64,000 nucleotides of DNA. It comes from Rhodomicrobium sp. Az07 (GTDB lineage: Bacteria > Pseudomonadota > Alphaproteobacteria > Rhizobiales > Rhodomicrobiaceae). Below the pieces are notes generated by a model, which worked only from the letters and a program-made list of their open reading frames with translations, was not told where the DNA came from and searched no databases. The translations under genes and the position numbers were made by a program. How positions within the stretch are numbered: position 1 is the stretch's first letter; each line of letters opens with the position of its first letter. The DNA lies in assembly GCF_018619475.1 (NCBI RefSeq), contig NZ_JAHFZG010000010.1, positions 51,802 through 115,801 of the forward strand, written 5' to 3'. Below, one piece after another: positions 41,079 through 51,215 of the stretch.

Positions 41079-41549
41079 TCAGGAGCGCCGTTCGTTGAGA
41101 AGCGCCTGCAACTCGGCCTGCTCTTCCGCCGTGAGCGGCTTTGCACGCGCCGCTTCAACAGGTTTACGCCGCACGAGACGCGCGGCAAGCAAGAGGCCTC
41201 CACCGATCAGGAGCACCGGCGCTGCCCAAAGCAAAAACGTGTTGAGAGTGAAAGGCGGCTTCAGCAGAACGAAATTGCCGTAACGCGCCACGACATAGTC
41301 CAGCACTTCCGCGTTCGTCTGCCCTTTTTCGATCTGCTGGCGGACGATGATGCGAAGATCCTTCGCAAGCGGCGCGTCGGAATCGTCGATCGACTGGTTC
41401 TGGCAGACAAGGCAGCGAAGCCCCGCCGAGATGTCGCGCGCGCGGCTTTCGAGCGCCGGGTCTTTCAATTGCTCTTGCGGATCGACGGCGAGCGCTGGGG
41501 TGGCGGCTGCGGCGAACATCAGGGCGAGGAGAGCGAGGAAGGAACGCAT
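41079..41549 (-). CDS. ccmH: Cytochrome c maturation protein CcmH
   Basis: Membrane-anchored thioredoxin-like protein of 156 aa that reduces apocytochrome thiols for heme attachment. It has an N-terminal signal peptide (FLALLALMFAAAATPALA), the LRCLVCQNQSI redox motif, and a C-terminal membrane helix (FLLWAAPVLLIGGGLLLAA). ATG 41549 has GAAGGAA-like purines just upstream. It follows ccmF with a 5-nt gap. Last in the ccmI-E-F-H (cycHJKL) operon. Confidence 0.95.
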   Translation of the reverse strand: MRSFLALLALMFAAAATPALAVDPQEQLKDPALESRARDISAGLRCLVCQNQSIDDSDAPLAKDLRIIVRQQIEKGQTNAEVLDYVVARYGNFVLLKPPFTLNTFLLWAAPVLLIGGGLLLAARLVRRKPVEAARAKPLTAEEQAELQALLNERRS

Positions 41550-41554
41550 GGCGT

Positions 41555-43555
41555 TTACTCCGCCGGCAGGGCTGGGCCGACCTTGGGCGATTGCGAAAGC
41601 GGCGGCTTCGCTGCGCGCTGGCCGACGCCGATGCGCAGGCGCCGGTCGAGCAGCGACACGAGTCCGCCTATGAACATGAGGATCGAGCCACCCCAGATCC
41701 ACCGAACGAACGGATGATAATAGGCGCGGATCGAATAGGCGCCGCCCCCGGCCTCATTGCCCAGCACGACATAAACATCCGCGAAGGGGCGCACCGCGAT
41801 GCCCGCCGCTGTGACGGACTGCGGCGGCGCGTCGTATGTCTTCTTCGCCGAAGTGATGGTGCCGATCACGCGGTCGCCGCTTCTGAGTTCGAAGTCGGCC
41901 GCTTGCGCGCTGTAGTTCGGCCCCGGCTCGTCATAGACCTTGTTGAAGGTGATGCTGTAGCTACCGACATCGAGGCTTTCGCCGGGCTTCATCACGGCAA
42001 GGTGCTCCGCGTTCCAGGCGGTCGTGCCCGCGATGCCGATCACGCTGACGGCGAGGCCGATATGGCCGAGCGTCGCGCCCCATTGGCTGCGGCGCATGTT
42101 CACGATGCGCCGCGCAGTCTCGCCGAAAGAGACCTGAGCAAAGCGCGCACGCCAGAGAACTTCCCAAACCGCCCCCGCGAACACCCACGCGCCGAGCGTA
42201 AGAGCGAGACCCGTCTTGAACCCCGCGCCCGCCGCGACCGAAACGATGCCAACGAGGATGGCCGCCACAGCCGCCGGAACGAGACGCCGCGCCGCTTCCC
42301 CAAGGTCGCCGCGCTTCCACGCGACGAAAATGCCGAACGGTAAAAGCAGAAGCAGCGGCATGAAGATCCAGACGACCGTCGAATTGAAGAACGGCGCTCC
42401 GACGGAGATCTTGTCGCCGGTGGCGGCTTCGAGCGCGAGCGGGTAAAGCGTGCCGACGAAGACGACGCCGCAGGATACTGTGAGGAACAAATTGTTCAGC
42501 ACGAGACTCGATTCGCGCGAAACGACGGAAAAGGCCGTGCTCGCGGCGAGCGAATTCGAACGCCACGAGAAAAGCAGCAGCGCGCCCGCCGTGAAAAGGC
42601 TCACGATGGCGAGGATGAAGACGCCGCGCGACGGGTCCGACGCGAAAGAATGCACCGAAGTCAGCACGCCCGAACGCACGAGGAAGGTGCCGAGCAGGCT
42701 GAAGCTGAAGGTGAGGATCGCGAGCAGGATCGTCCACGCTTTCAGGCTGTCGCGCTTCTCCATGACGATGGCGCAATGCAAGAGCGCCGTTCCGGTCAGC
42801 CAGGGCATGAGCGAGGCGTTTTCGACCGGATCCCAGAACCACCAGCCGCCCCAGCCAAGCGTGTAATAGGCCCACCATGAGCCGATGGCGATGCCGATGG
42901 TGAGGAAGATCCATGCAGCGAGCGTCCAGGGCCGCACCCAGCGCGCCCATGCGCTGTCGACGCGGCCGAGAAGCAGCGCGGCGACGGCGAAGGAAAAGGC
43001 CATCGAGAAGCCGACATAACCCGCGTAGAGCAACGGCGGATGGATCGCGAGCGCGGGATCCTGCAGGATCGGGTTAAGGCCCTGCCCTTCGAACAGCGCG
43101 TTCGGGATGCGGACAAACGGGTTGGATGTCGCGACGATAAACAGGATGAAGGCGAAGAGGATCAGCCCCTGAATCGCGAGCACCGTCGAACGCAGGTCGA
43201 GCGGCAGGTTCTGCCCGAACAGCCAGACAGCCGCGCCGAACAGCGCGAGGATCAGCACCCACAAGAGCATCGAGCCTTCGTGGTTCCCCCACACACCCGA
43301 GATCTTGTAGAGAAGCGGTTTCGCCGAATGCGAGTTTTCCCAGACATTCGCGACCGAGAAATCGGAACTGACATGCGCCCACAGCAGCGCGGCGAACGAT
43401 CCCGCGATCAGCAGGAAAGCGATCGGAGCGGCGGCGTCGCCCATGGCCATGAGGCGAGTGTCGCGCGTGCGCAAACCGGCAAGAGGTGCCGCGAATTGCA
43501 CCACGGCGACGAAGAGAGCGAGGATGAGGGCGAAGTGGCCCAGTTCAACGATCAC
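41555..43555 (-). CDS. ccmF: Heme lyase subunit CcmF
   Basis: Polytopic membrane protein of 666 aa, the heme-handling part of the cytochrome c heme lyase. The tryptophan-rich WGGWWFWDPVENASLMPWL motif is present, with conserved His residues in the flanking periplasmic loops. GTG at 43555 is the start, preceded by GGAGAAAGAAGACC. The downstream frame overlaps nothing, and ccmH follows at 41549. Confidence 0.96.
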   Translation of the reverse strand: MIVELGHFALILALFVAVVQFAAPLAGLRTRDTRLMAMGDAAAPIAFLLIAGSFAALLWAHVSSDFSVANVWENSHSAKPLLYKISGVWGNHEGSMLLWVLILALFGAAVWLFGQNLPLDLRSTVLAIQGLILFAFILFIVATSNPFVRIPNALFEGQGLNPILQDPALAIHPPLLYAGYVGFSMAFSFAVAALLLGRVDSAWARWVRPWTLAAWIFLTIGIAIGSWWAYYTLGWGGWWFWDPVENASLMPWLTGTALLHCAIVMEKRDSLKAWTILLAILTFSFSLLGTFLVRSGVLTSVHSFASDPSRGVFILAIVSLFTAGALLLFSWRSNSLAASTAFSVVSRESSLVLNNLFLTVSCGVVFVGTLYPLALEAATGDKISVGAPFFNSTVVWIFMPLLLLLPFGIFVAWKRGDLGEAARRLVPAAVAAILVGIVSVAAGAGFKTGLALTLGAWVFAGAVWEVLWRARFAQVSFGETARRIVNMRRSQWGATLGHIGLAVSVIGIAGTTAWNAEHLAVMKPGESLDVGSYSITFNKVYDEPGPNYSAQAADFELRSGDRVIGTITSAKKTYDAPPQSVTAAGIAVRPFADVYVVLGNEAGGGAYSIRAYYHPFVRWIWGGSILMFIGGLVSLLDRRLRIGVGQRAAKPPLSQSPKVGPALPAE

Positions 43556-43892
43556 GGTCTTCTTTCTCCCTTGCGCCCCTAGAGCACTTACAAACGATTT
43601 ATTCCAGGGCAGTCTCGAATTTTACATTTGATGACGGTGCCGCCAGCAAGTGTCGAAACAAATGTAAATCACCGCATTCCTGGACGCCGCTTTCCGGTTA
43701 ATGATCGGCGTCACCTGAGCATGACCTGCGCGATTGGAGCTTTGCAACAAGATCATGCTCTTGAACCTTGGAGCGCGCGCTTTAATAGCCCGCAGCGATG
43801 GAGCCAGCCTCGCGCGAGCTTCCGGCGCTCCGGCTGTGTCCCATCGCCGCCGCTTCCACGCCGGGCACCATTCGGCCCGAGCGACCCCGCCA
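43556..43892. other. Noncoding gap between ccmE and ccmF
   Basis: No credible ORF is seen in these 337 bases, an unusually long gap for a ccm operon. It contains a perfect 10-bp inverted repeat, TTTACATTTG at 43621-43630 and its complement at 43659-43668, 28 nt apart. The rest is mixed sequence; it may separate ccmE from a promoter for ccmFH. Confidence 0.5.
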
Positions 43893-44357
43893 TCAGGTGC
43901 CGGGGTTCGGCGCCGGTTGCTTGCCGCTCTGCTCCTGCCAGTGGCCGTTCTTTTTCAGCGCATCGGCAACTTCGGGCGGCATGTAATTCTCGTCGTGCTT
44001 GGCTAGCACGGTATCGGCAACGAACACGCCATCCACCATGCGCCCCTCCGCAACCACGCCCTGCCCCTCGCGGAACAGGTCGGGCAGGATGCCCTTGTAG
44101 TTCACGGGCAACGAGGCCGCGTTGTCGGTAACCGTGAACACGTTCAGGGCGTTGGCTTCGCGCTTGAAACTTCCCGCCGCCACAAGGCCGCCGAGGCGGA
44201 AACGCGTCGCTGCATCGGGCGTGGCCTTGGCCACTTCAGCCGGACTCATGAAGAACGTGACCTGCGTCTGGAGCGCGCTCAACACAAGCGTCGAGGCCAC
44301 CCCGATCATCGCGAGGCCCATCACGATCAAAACCGCGCGACGTTTCTTTCTCGTCAT
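43893..44357 (-). CDS. ccmE: Heme chaperone CcmE
   Basis: Periplasmic heme chaperone of 154 aa. It has a basic N-terminus, one membrane anchor (AVLIVMGLAMIGVASTLVL), an OB-fold, and the heme-binding His in LAKHDENYMPPEV. It receives heme from CcmC/D and passes it to CcmF. It starts 8 nt after ccmI. Confidence 0.96.
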   Translation of the reverse strand: MTRKKRRAVLIVMGLAMIGVASTLVLSALQTQVTFFMSPAEVAKATPDAATRFRLGGLVAAGSFKREANALNVFTVTDNAASLPVNYKGILPDLFREGQGVVAEGRMVDGVFVADTVLAKHDENYMPPEVADALKKNGHWQEQSGKQPAPNPGT

Positions 44358-44365
44358 GCCCTCGG

Positions 44366-45463
44366 TTACCCCCCCTGCCCATTAGCGCCAAGCCCGGCTT
44401 CTTTTACGGCGGCTTCGATCTGCTGAAGCGCCTTCGCGTCGGTTGCGAACGCCTGTCGCGCTGTCGAGGCGGCGTCCTTCGCCTTGTCGTTTTCCTTCAG
44501 CACCGCATAGGATCGGATCAGCCGGATCCAGCCTTCGAGATCGGACTTGTTCTCCTTGAGGCGCGCGGCGAGACCGTCCACCATCCCGCGGATCATCTTG
44601 CCCTGATCTTCCGGGCTCGCCTGGGCGATATCGTTCGCTTGAGGGGGAGCCGAAAGCGCGGCGAGACGCTGGTTCACAAGCTGCCTCAACCCCGGATGAA
44701 GTTCGCCCGCGAGCATCGCCTTGTAGATTTTCTCGGCCTCAGTCCTGCGGCCGTTCTGCTCGGCGATGAGGCCGCTCCAGAGGCGCACGCGAAGCGACGA
44801 CGGATTGACCTTGGCCGCGGCCTCGAAGGCGAGCCGCGCGCGATCGGTGATGCTTCCGTCATTGGCGAAGGTCAGCGCCTCGCCGAGGCCCAAAAGCTTC
44901 TCCTCGTCCATGCCGCCATATTCGATGGCGCGCGAATAGGCATCGGCGGCCTTGTCGAAGCGGCCGTTGCGGAAATACACCGGCGCGATTCGCATCCACC
45001 CGGCAACGTCTGTCGGGTTCCTTCGAAGGTCGCGTTCCGCCTTCGCGATAAGGACGTCGGCGGTCTGCATCTCGGGCGGGACATCAAGGCGGGTTTCGAG
45101 GGGCATGTCCCGCAAGCCGGGCTGACCATAGGCGACATAGGTCGCGATGGTGCCGAGCGCGAGCAGAGCGGCTGTGGCGGAAGCGGCAATCGCGCTGTTC
45201 CGGCCGGCACCCGCGCCGCGCAACGGCGCGTTCCCCTGGCGGCTGGCGCGCAGCAAACGCCGGGAGAGTTCGAGCCGTGTCTGGCGCGTTTCCTCTTCGC
45301 CGACGGTTCCGCGTTCGGCCTCGCGGTCGAGTTCGGCAAGCTGTGCCTTGTAAACCTCGACTTCGGATGCGGCCGCATGCGCGTTGGCGGGCGCGCGTCT
45401 GAGTGAACGCGTTACCGCCAGAATTACGCCAGCCGTTAATAAGGCAAATATGATCCAGATCAT
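44366..45463 (-). CDS. ccmI: Cytochrome c maturation protein CcmI
   Basis: A 365-aa apocytochrome chaperone of the heme-lyase complex. Two N-terminal membrane helices (MIWIIFALLTAGVILAV and, after a cytoplasmic loop with YKAQLAELDREAERG, NSAIAASATAALLALGTIATYVAYG) precede a periplasmic TPR domain. ATG 45463 (MIWIIF) matches CcmI/CycH starts; the frame is open to 45745 but unconserved. First gene of the ccmIEFH operon. Confidence 0.94.
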   Translation of the reverse strand: MIWIIFALLTAGVILAVTRSLRRAPANAHAAASEVEVYKAQLAELDREAERGTVGEEETRQTRLELSRRLLRASRQGNAPLRGAGAGRNSAIAASATAALLALGTIATYVAYGQPGLRDMPLETRLDVPPEMQTADVLIAKAERDLRRNPTDVAGWMRIAPVYFRNGRFDKAADAYSRAIEYGGMDEEKLLGLGEALTFANDGSITDRARLAFEAAAKVNPSSLRVRLWSGLIAEQNGRRTEAEKIYKAMLAGELHPGLRQLVNQRLAALSAPPQANDIAQASPEDQGKMIRGMVDGLAARLKENKSDLEGWIRLIRSYAVLKENDKAKDAASTARQAFATDAKALQQIEAAVKEAGLGANGQGG

Positions 45464-45815
45464 CGCGGTCGACAGTACTCCGACAGCTAAGGGTGTCAAG
45501 ACCACGAAAGACCAGTTAACGCGGATGAAATCAAGCGGTTCGAAAGTTCCCCACATGGTGAAGCTCGCCGCGACGCGCGGCCGAAAGGTGAGGTTGGTGC
45601 CGGAGGAAAAGAGTCGAGGCGGGCGTATCTCGCGCCGATGCTTGAGGCGGCTGCCAGGCGATTTGCCTTCGGGCGCGGCAATCGGTCTCGCCGCACGCGC
45701 CTTCTGTTCCCATCGGTTGGCCGCGACACACAAAGCGCGGAGCACACAAAAACGGCCGCCCTGGGCGGCCGCAATCCGTCACATGCATGGAGCCTTTAGC
45801 GGCTCATCACCCGTC
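45464..45815. other. Region upstream of ccmI
   Basis: These 352 bases hold no gene I can support. They contain the DUF1150-gene terminator at the upper end and presumably the ccmI promoter; the minus-strand frame continuing from ccmI through the region shows no conserved sequence. Confidence 0.5.
45748..45771 (-). terminator. Intrinsic terminator of the DUF1150 gene
   Basis: On the minus strand a perfect 8-bp CGGCCGCC stem with a 3-nt loop (45753-45760/45764-45771) is followed by TTTTTGTG, a classical rho-independent terminator 45 nt after the stop at 45816. Confidence 0.85.
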
Positions 45816-46058
45816 TCAGTGAAGCGTCACCAGTTCCAGATCGCTTTCTTCGACATTCTCAAGCGCGGCCGAACGGCTATCCGTCAGAACCATGGGCGTT
45901 CCGTCAGCCGACACCACGGCGTAAAGGTCGATACCTTCCGGAAGTCCGCCGAGTTGCGGGAAAAGCTCCGCCACTTCCTTAGCCTTGAGCTGCTTGATGT
46001 AAGCGAATTCGCCTTCGCCCCAGGCTTCGAGCTCGAAATCTTTCAGGGGTTCTTCCAC
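45816..46058 (-). CDS. DUF1150 family protein
   Basis: An 80-aa acidic protein. The motif series FAYIKQLKAKEVAELFP, LPEGIDLYAVVSADGTPMVLTDSRSAAL is that of DUF1150, often found beside small heat-shock protein genes in Hyphomicrobiales; no hsp20 gene is here. GTG at 46058 is preferred because GAGGAGG lies 8 nt upstream; GTG at 46088 would add ten residues. Function unknown. Strong terminator downstream. Confidence 0.85.
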   Translation of the reverse strand: MEEPLKDFELEAWGEGEFAYIKQLKAKEVAELFPQLGGLPEGIDLYAVVSADGTPMVLTDSRSAALENVEESDLELVTLH

Positions 46059-46236
46059 GATAAGCACCTCCTCGTGCCAATTGCACACTTCGGCCTGTCT
46101 GCCCTCCGCCCGCTTGGCGAGGCGATAGAGAACCCGTCCGAGGTGGGACGTGACGTGTTAGCGGCATATATGCTCGACACGCGCGCTTTCAAGAAAAGGC
46201 GCCGCATCGGGAAGAATAACACACGAGATCGAATTT

Positions 46237-46312
<76 letters not shown>

Positions 46313-46608
46313 ATATGACGGCCGCATTCTGGGGGAATGCGACGGGCGGCTTTGGAAGCGCCGCCGTTGCGTCGGAGCTACTTAAAGCGTTGGCGCTTGC
46401 ACCGCAAGCAAAAACCGCGCCCCGAAGCGGTTCTTTGATGAAGTTCCCCGAAGCGGGCGCTAACTTCGCCCCACGAGCGACCGCGTCACAATATTCTCCT
46501 GAACGGTCGTTCGAAGCGAAGGCTTTTCCACAAAAAAACGGGATGGCGTCCGCCGCCGCCCCCGCTCGATCACAGCGTCGCCGGCAGGCAGCAGCGCGAT
46601 CCGCTTCG

Positions 46609-47001
46609 TCAGACGTCGTCGTCCTTGCCGCCGCTCACGAATGGCACGTCGGCTTCACTCTCGTCTTCGGCTTCGAGGAAGGCTTCGTCGTCGGTGCTCG
46701 TGTCGATATCGGCTTCGTCGTCGGCAACGTCGGCCAGATCGCCGCCTTCGATTTCGGGCAGTTCCTCCTCGCGCGCGACCTCGTCGAGCGGGACGAATTC
46801 GAGGCCGCCGCGGCCAGCGTCCAGCACCGCGTCGTCGTCGGCGTCGAGATTGTTGCCTGCCGGAAGCCGCGACGGCACGCCGCCGTCCTGATAGACGGCC
46901 TGGCAGATCGGGCAAACAATAGGATCGCGGTTGAGATCGTAGAATTTGGAGCCGCAGGATTGGCAAACCCGCTTGGTGCCGCGCTCAGCTTTCAGGGACA
47001 T
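46609..47001 (-). CDS. FYDLN-acid (TIGR02300) family protein
   Basis: A 130-aa protein. The N-terminus GTKRVCQSCGSKFYDLNRDP and then CPICQ gives a four-cysteine zinc-ribbon-like fold; the rest is a very acidic Asp/Glu-rich tail. This is the alphaproteobacterial TIGR02300 family of unknown function. ATG 47001 opens MSLKAERGTKR; the frame to 47070 is unconserved. It is divergent from aroA. Confidence 0.92.
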   Translation of the reverse strand: MSLKAERGTKRVCQSCGSKFYDLNRDPIVCPICQAVYQDGGVPSRLPAGNNLDADDDAVLDAGRGGLEFVPLDEVAREEELPEIEGGDLADVADDEADIDTSTDDEAFLEAEDESEADVPFVSGGKDDDV

Positions 47002-47210
47002 GGGTCTTGAGCTTTCTTGAGGGTTCTTCCATGGCGCGCCGCGCCGCATTGTGTTTCGGATAGTCAGCATCGCCGTCGGCTGTCAAAGGCAAAGCGCGAA
47101 GTGCGCAGAAATTGTGCGGCATTCGCCCCAAGCCGATTGACAGTTTTCGCCGACATGGGTCTATGACGGCTGCGTTCATTATCTACAATAAAGACAGGGG
47201 CCCGCCGCCG

Positions 47211-48590
47211 ATGTCCAATCACGCAGCCGACGCAAGGCCGCTAATGTCGCGAAAGTCTGGACGATTGCAAGGGGCGGTTGTCGTCCCCGGCGACAAATCC
47301 ATTTCCCACCGCGCTCTGATCCTCGGCGCGCTGGCCGAGGGACGCACCCGGATCACGGGGCTTCTCGAAGCTGAAGATATCCTTTGTACGGCCCGCGCGC
47401 TCGAAGCGCTGGGCGCGGGCGTCGAGCGCGATGCCGATGGCGCATGGACCGTTACGGGTCGCGGCCTTGGCGGTCTCGCCGCACCTGCGAGCGATCTCGA
47501 TTTCGGCAATTCCGGCACCGGGGCGCGCCTGATGATGGGCGTCGTAGCGGGGCACCCCATCGCAGCGCGCTTCACCGGCGACGCGAGCCTGCAAAAGCGC
47601 CCGATGGGCCGCGTGCTTACGCCCCTGCAAGGCATGGGCCTCGCCATCGCCGAAGAAGGCCGCAACACGCTGCCGCTGACGCTCGTCGGCACGGGCGATC
47701 TCTCGCCGATCGGCTATCGCCTGCCCGTGCCGTCGGCGCAGGTGAAGTCGGCGGTGCTGCTTGCCGGGCTGTTCGCCAGCGGCGAGACGAGCGTCATCGA
47801 GAGCGAGAAGTCGCGCGACCATACAGAGAAGATGCTGCGTTACTTCGGGGCGGAAATTTCGGTCGAGCCGTTCGAGGACGGTCTTCGCATCGCGCTCGAA
47901 GGGCGGCGCACGCTGAAGGCGCAGCCTGTTGCGGTGCCGGGCGATCCGAGTTCGGCGGCGTTTCTCGTCGCGGCGGCGCTGATAACGCCCGCATCCGATA
48001 TCCTCGTGAAGAACGTGCTGGTGAATCCGACGCGAACGGGCTTCTACGAAACGCTTGCCGAGATGGGGGCGGACATCAGCTTTGAGAACGAGCGCGAGGT
48101 GAGCGGCGAACCCGTCGCCGACATCCGCGCCCGGACGAGCGAGCTTCGCGGCGTAACGGTGCCTGCGGCGCGAGCGCCCTCGATGATCGACGAATATCCC
48201 ATGCTCGCGGCGCTCGCGGCCTTCGCCGGGGGCGAGACCGTGATGGAGGGCCTCGCCGAGCTTCGTGTGAAGGAAAGCGACCGGCTCGCTGCGATGGTCG
48301 ACGGGCTTGTCGCCTGCGGCGCGACGGCGCATGCGCGCGGCGACACGCTCACCGTGCTGGGCTTGCCCAAGGTGCGGGGCGGCGCTACCATCAAGACCCA
48401 TATGGACCACAGGATCGCCATGTCGTTCCTGGTGCTGGGCCTTGCAGCCGAGGAGCCGGTGATTGTCGACGACGCGTCGATGATCGCGACGAGCTTTCCG
48501 GAATTTCGCACTCTGATGCAACAGGTGGGAGCGACGCTCGACGAGCCGGCGCAGGCTTCGGACGAGGCGCGCGGGAAAGACCGCGAATGA
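47211..48590 (+). CDS. aroA: 3-phosphoshikimate 1-carboxyvinyltransferase (EPSP synthase)
   Basis: Shikimate-pathway enzyme of 459 aa. Its pattern ([25 protein letters not shown] [40 protein letters not shown]) follows the class II branch typified by Agrobacterium CP4. At the position where CP4 has Ala100 (its glyphosate-tolerance residue) this protein has Gly102, so tolerance cannot be assumed. ATG 47211 is chosen over earlier in-frame starts, which add unconserved sequence. It overlaps cmk by 4 nt. Confidence 0.95.
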   Translation: MSNHAADARPLMSRKSGRLQGAVVVPGDKSISHRALILGALAEGRTRITGLLEAEDILCTARALEALGAGVERDADGAWTVTGRGLGGLAAPASDLDFGNSGTGARLMMGVVAGHPIAARFTGDASLQKRPMGRVLTPLQGMGLAIAEEGRNTLPLTLVGTGDLSPIGYRLPVPSAQVKSAVLLAGLFASGETSVIESEKSRDHTEKMLRYFGAEISVEPFEDGLRIALEGRRTLKAQPVAVPGDPSSAAFLVAAALITPASDILVKNVLVNPTRTGFYETLAEMGADISFENEREVSGEPVADIRARTSELRGVTVPAARAPSMIDEYPMLAALAAFAGGETVMEGLAELRVKESDRLAAMVDGLVACGATAHARGDTLTVLGLPKVRGGATIKTHMDHRIAMSFLVLGLAAEEPVIVDDASMIATSFPEFRTLMQQVGATLDEPAQASDEARGKDRE

Positions 48591-49216
48591 TCATCGCAAT
48601 CGACGGAACGGCGGCGGCCGGAAAAAGCACGCTCGCGCGCCGCGTGGCGCAGACCTATGGGTTGCCGCATCTCGACACGGGGTCGCTTTATCGCGCGGTG
48701 GCGCGCGATGTGATGGCGGCGGGGCACTCGCTCGAAGATGCCCGCGCGGCGGCGTTCGCGGCGAAGCGGCTCGACCCGACGACGCTCGGCGATCCGAACC
48801 TTCGCCTCAAGGGCAACGGCGAGGCGGCGAGCGTCGTGGCAGCGATCCCGGATGTGCGCGTCGCGCTCCTCGAATTCCAGCGGGCTTTTGCAGATCAGCC
48901 CGGCGGCGCGGTGGTCGAAGGCCGCGACATCGGCACGGTCGTCTGCCCGGCGGCAGACGCGAAGATCTTCGTCACCGCATCGGCGGAAAGCCGTGCGGCC
49001 CGGCGTCATCGTGAACTTGTGGGCTACGGGGTGGAGATCACCGAGGAGGTTGTGCTCTATGAGATCAAGGCCCGCGACAAGCGCGACAGCGAGCGGCCCG
49101 TATCGCCGCTCAAGCCTGCGGAGGACGCGCTCTTGCTCGACACGACCGAGTTGGATATAGAAAAAGCAGTCGCCGCCGCTCTTCAGCTTATTGATAAAGT
49201 GGCGCGTCGCGGATAA
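48587..49216 (+). CDS. cmk: Cytidylate kinase
   Basis: Nucleoside monophosphate kinase of 209 aa (CMP/dCMP to diphosphates). The P-loop is [10 protein letters not shown] at residues 6-15; [11 protein letters not shown] and [10 protein letters not shown] are family landmarks, and [10 protein letters not shown] is the arginine-rich lid. ATGA overlap with aroA indicates translational coupling; rpsA follows after 189 nt. The aroA-cmk-rpsA order is widespread in proteobacteria. Confidence 0.96.
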   Translation: MIIAIDGTAAAGKSTLARRVAQTYGLPHLDTGSLYRAVARDVMAAGHSLEDARAAAFAAKRLDPTTLGDPNLRLKGNGEAASVVAAIPDVRVALLEFQRAFADQPGGAVVEGRDIGTVVCPAADAKIFVTASAESRAARRHRELVGYGVEITEEVVLYEIKARDKRDSERPVSPLKPAEDALLLDTTELDIEKAVAAALQLIDKVARRG

Positions 49217-49405
49217 ATCATGCTAAACCCGCCAACGGGTTCGGCGTGATCCGTTCGCGTCTCGAAGTCGATCCGACGGGCCGATCGGCGGGCGGCAAAA
49301 TCTGAATTCGCATTCATGACGGCATCGGGGAAACCGCGCCCCCGGCGCCGCCTGTCTTCAACCTCTAACGCATACCCCAGGCCACAAGGCCATATCGGAG
49401 TTTTA

Positions 49406-51136
49406 ATGACTGCAACCCAAACAATAGAGCCAAAGGCCAAGGAATACAATCCGACCGTCGACGACTTCGCCGCTCTTCTCGATGAATCGCTTTCCGGCTC
49501 CGCGCCGAGCGAAGGCGCGGTGGTGAAGGGTATCATCGTCGCGATCGAAAAGGATTTGGCGGTCATCGACGTCGGCCTGAAGACCGAAGGCCGCGTGCCG
49601 CTCAAGGAATTCGGCTCGTCCGTCGCCAACCCGACCATTCATGTCGGCGACGAGGTCGAGGTTTACGTCGAGCGTATCGAAAACGCGATGGGCGAAGCGG
49701 TTCTTTCGCGCGAGAAGGCTCGCCGCGAAGATAGCTGGACCAAGCTCGAACAGAAATTCAACGCCGGCGAAAAAGTCGAAGGCGTCATCTTCAACCGCGT
49801 GAAGGGCGGCTTCACCGTCGACCTCGACGGCGCGGTGGCCTTCCTTCCCGGCTCTCAGGTCGACATCCGTCCCATCAAGGACGTGACGCCGCTCATGAAC
49901 GTCACGCAGCCCTTCCAGATCCTCAAGATGGATCGCCGCCGCGGCAATATCGTCGTGTCGCGCCGCTCCGTGCTGGAAGAGACGCGCGCCGAACAGCGCA
50001 GCGAAATCGTCGCCAAGCTCGAAGAGGGCCAGGTGGTCGACGGCGTCGTCAAGAACATAACAGATTACGGCGCGTTCATCGACCTCGGCGGCATCGACGG
50101 CCTGCTGCACGTCACCGACATGGCGTGGAAGCGCGTCAACCATCCGACCGAGATCCTGAACGTCGGCGACACGGTGAAGGTGCAGATCGTCCGCATCAAT
50201 CCGGAGACGCAGCGTATCAGCCTCGGCATGAAGCAGCTCGGCTCCGACCCGTGGTCGGGCATCGAGGCCAAATACCCGATCGCCGGCAAGTTCACGGGAA
50301 CCGTCACCAACATCGCCGACTATGGCGCGTTCGTGGAACTGGAGCCCGGCGTCGAGGGCCTGATCCACGTCTCCGAAATGAGCTGGGTCAAGAAGAACGT
50401 CCACCCAGGCAAGATCGTCTCGACGAGCCAGGAAGTGGAAGTTCAGGTTCTCGAAGTGGACGCTTCCAAGCGCCGCATCTCGCTCGGCCTCAAGCAGACG
50501 CAGGAAAACCCCTGGAACACGTTTGCGGATACGCATCCGAAGGGTTCCGAGGTCGAAGGTCAGGTCCGCAACATCACCGAGTTCGGCCTTTTCGTGGGTC
50601 TCGAAGGCGGCATCGACGGCATGGTGCACCTTTCGGATCTCGACTGGTCGCGTTCGGGCGAGGAAGCGATCAAGGAATACAACAAGGGCGACACCGTTCG
50701 CGCCGTTGTGCTTGAGACCGACCCGGAGAAGGAACGCATCAGCCTCGGCATCAAGCAGTTGGCCACCGATCCGTTCCAGTCCGCTTCTTCGACGCTCAAG
50801 AAGGGCAGCACCATCACCTGCGAAGTGATCGAGGTGAAGGACGCCGGCATCGACGTGAAGATTTCGGGCACGGATATGACGGCGTTCATCCGCCGCGCCG
50901 ATCTGTCCCGCGATCGCAGCGAGCAGCGTCCGGAGCGTTTCTCCGCCGGCGACATGGTCGACGCGGTCGTCACGCAGGTGGACAAGAGCGGGCGCAAGAT
51001 CGGTCTGTCGATCAAGGCGCTCGAAATTGCCGAAGAGAAGGAAGCCGTGGCTCAGTTCGGTTCGACCGACAGCGGCGCTTCGCTCGGCGACATCCTTGGC
51101 GCTGCGCTCAAGGCGCAGACCAAGGACAAGGAGTAG
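49406..51136 (+). CDS. rpsA: 30S ribosomal protein S1
   Basis: A 576-aa protein with six S1/OB-fold repeats, for example VVDGVVKNITDYGAFIDLGG and VEGQVRNITEFGLFVGLEGG. It binds mRNA on the small subunit and unfolds leaders during initiation. ATG 49406 (MTATQTIEPKA) has GGAG 6 nt upstream; the frame from 49316 is longer but unconserved. Codon choice is strongly biased, as expected for a highly expressed gene. Confidence 0.97.
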   Translation: MTATQTIEPKAKEYNPTVDDFAALLDESLSGSAPSEGAVVKGIIVAIEKDLAVIDVGLKTEGRVPLKEFGSSVANPTIHVGDEVEVYVERIENAMGEAVLSREKARREDSWTKLEQKFNAGEKVEGVIFNRVKGGFTVDLDGAVAFLPGSQVDIRPIKDVTPLMNVTQPFQILKMDRRRGNIVVSRRSVLEETRAEQRSEIVAKLEEGQVVDGVVKNITDYGAFIDLGGIDGLLHVTDMAWKRVNHPTEILNVGDTVKVQIVRINPETQRISLGMKQLGSDPWSGIEAKYPIAGKFTGTVTNIADYGAFVELEPGVEGLIHVSEMSWVKKNVHPGKIVSTSQEVEVQVLEVDASKRRISLGLKQTQENPWNTFADTHPKGSEVEGQVRNITEFGLFVGLEGGIDGMVHLSDLDWSRSGEEAIKEYNKGDTVRAVVLETDPEKERISLGIKQLATDPFQSASSTLKKGSTITCEVIEVKDAGIDVKISGTDMTAFIRRADLSRDRSEQRPERFSAGDMVDAVVTQVDKSGRKIGLSIKALEIAEEKEAVAQFGSTDSGASLGDILGAALKAQTKDKE

Positions 51137-51171
51137 GCCGTTATTTGCGCGAAGGCGCGCTTGAGCGGCAC

Positions 51172-51197
51172 GGCCCGCGCAAATCATTGCGCGGGCC
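51172..51197 (+). terminator. Perfect 11-bp hairpin after rpsA
   Basis: Stem 51172-51182/51187-51197, loop ATCA, followed by UCGUUCG, so only a weak U tract. It lies 18 nt before the sppA start and may act as terminator or attenuator between rpsA and sppA. Confidence 0.6.
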
Positions 51198-51215
51198 TCG
51201 TTCGAAGGTGAATGC

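Noticed and set aside
47211..48590. aroA as a glyphosate-tolerant CP4-type enzyme
   Set aside because: It belongs to the class II branch by pattern, but the key CP4 Ala100 position is Gly, so tolerance is not supported.
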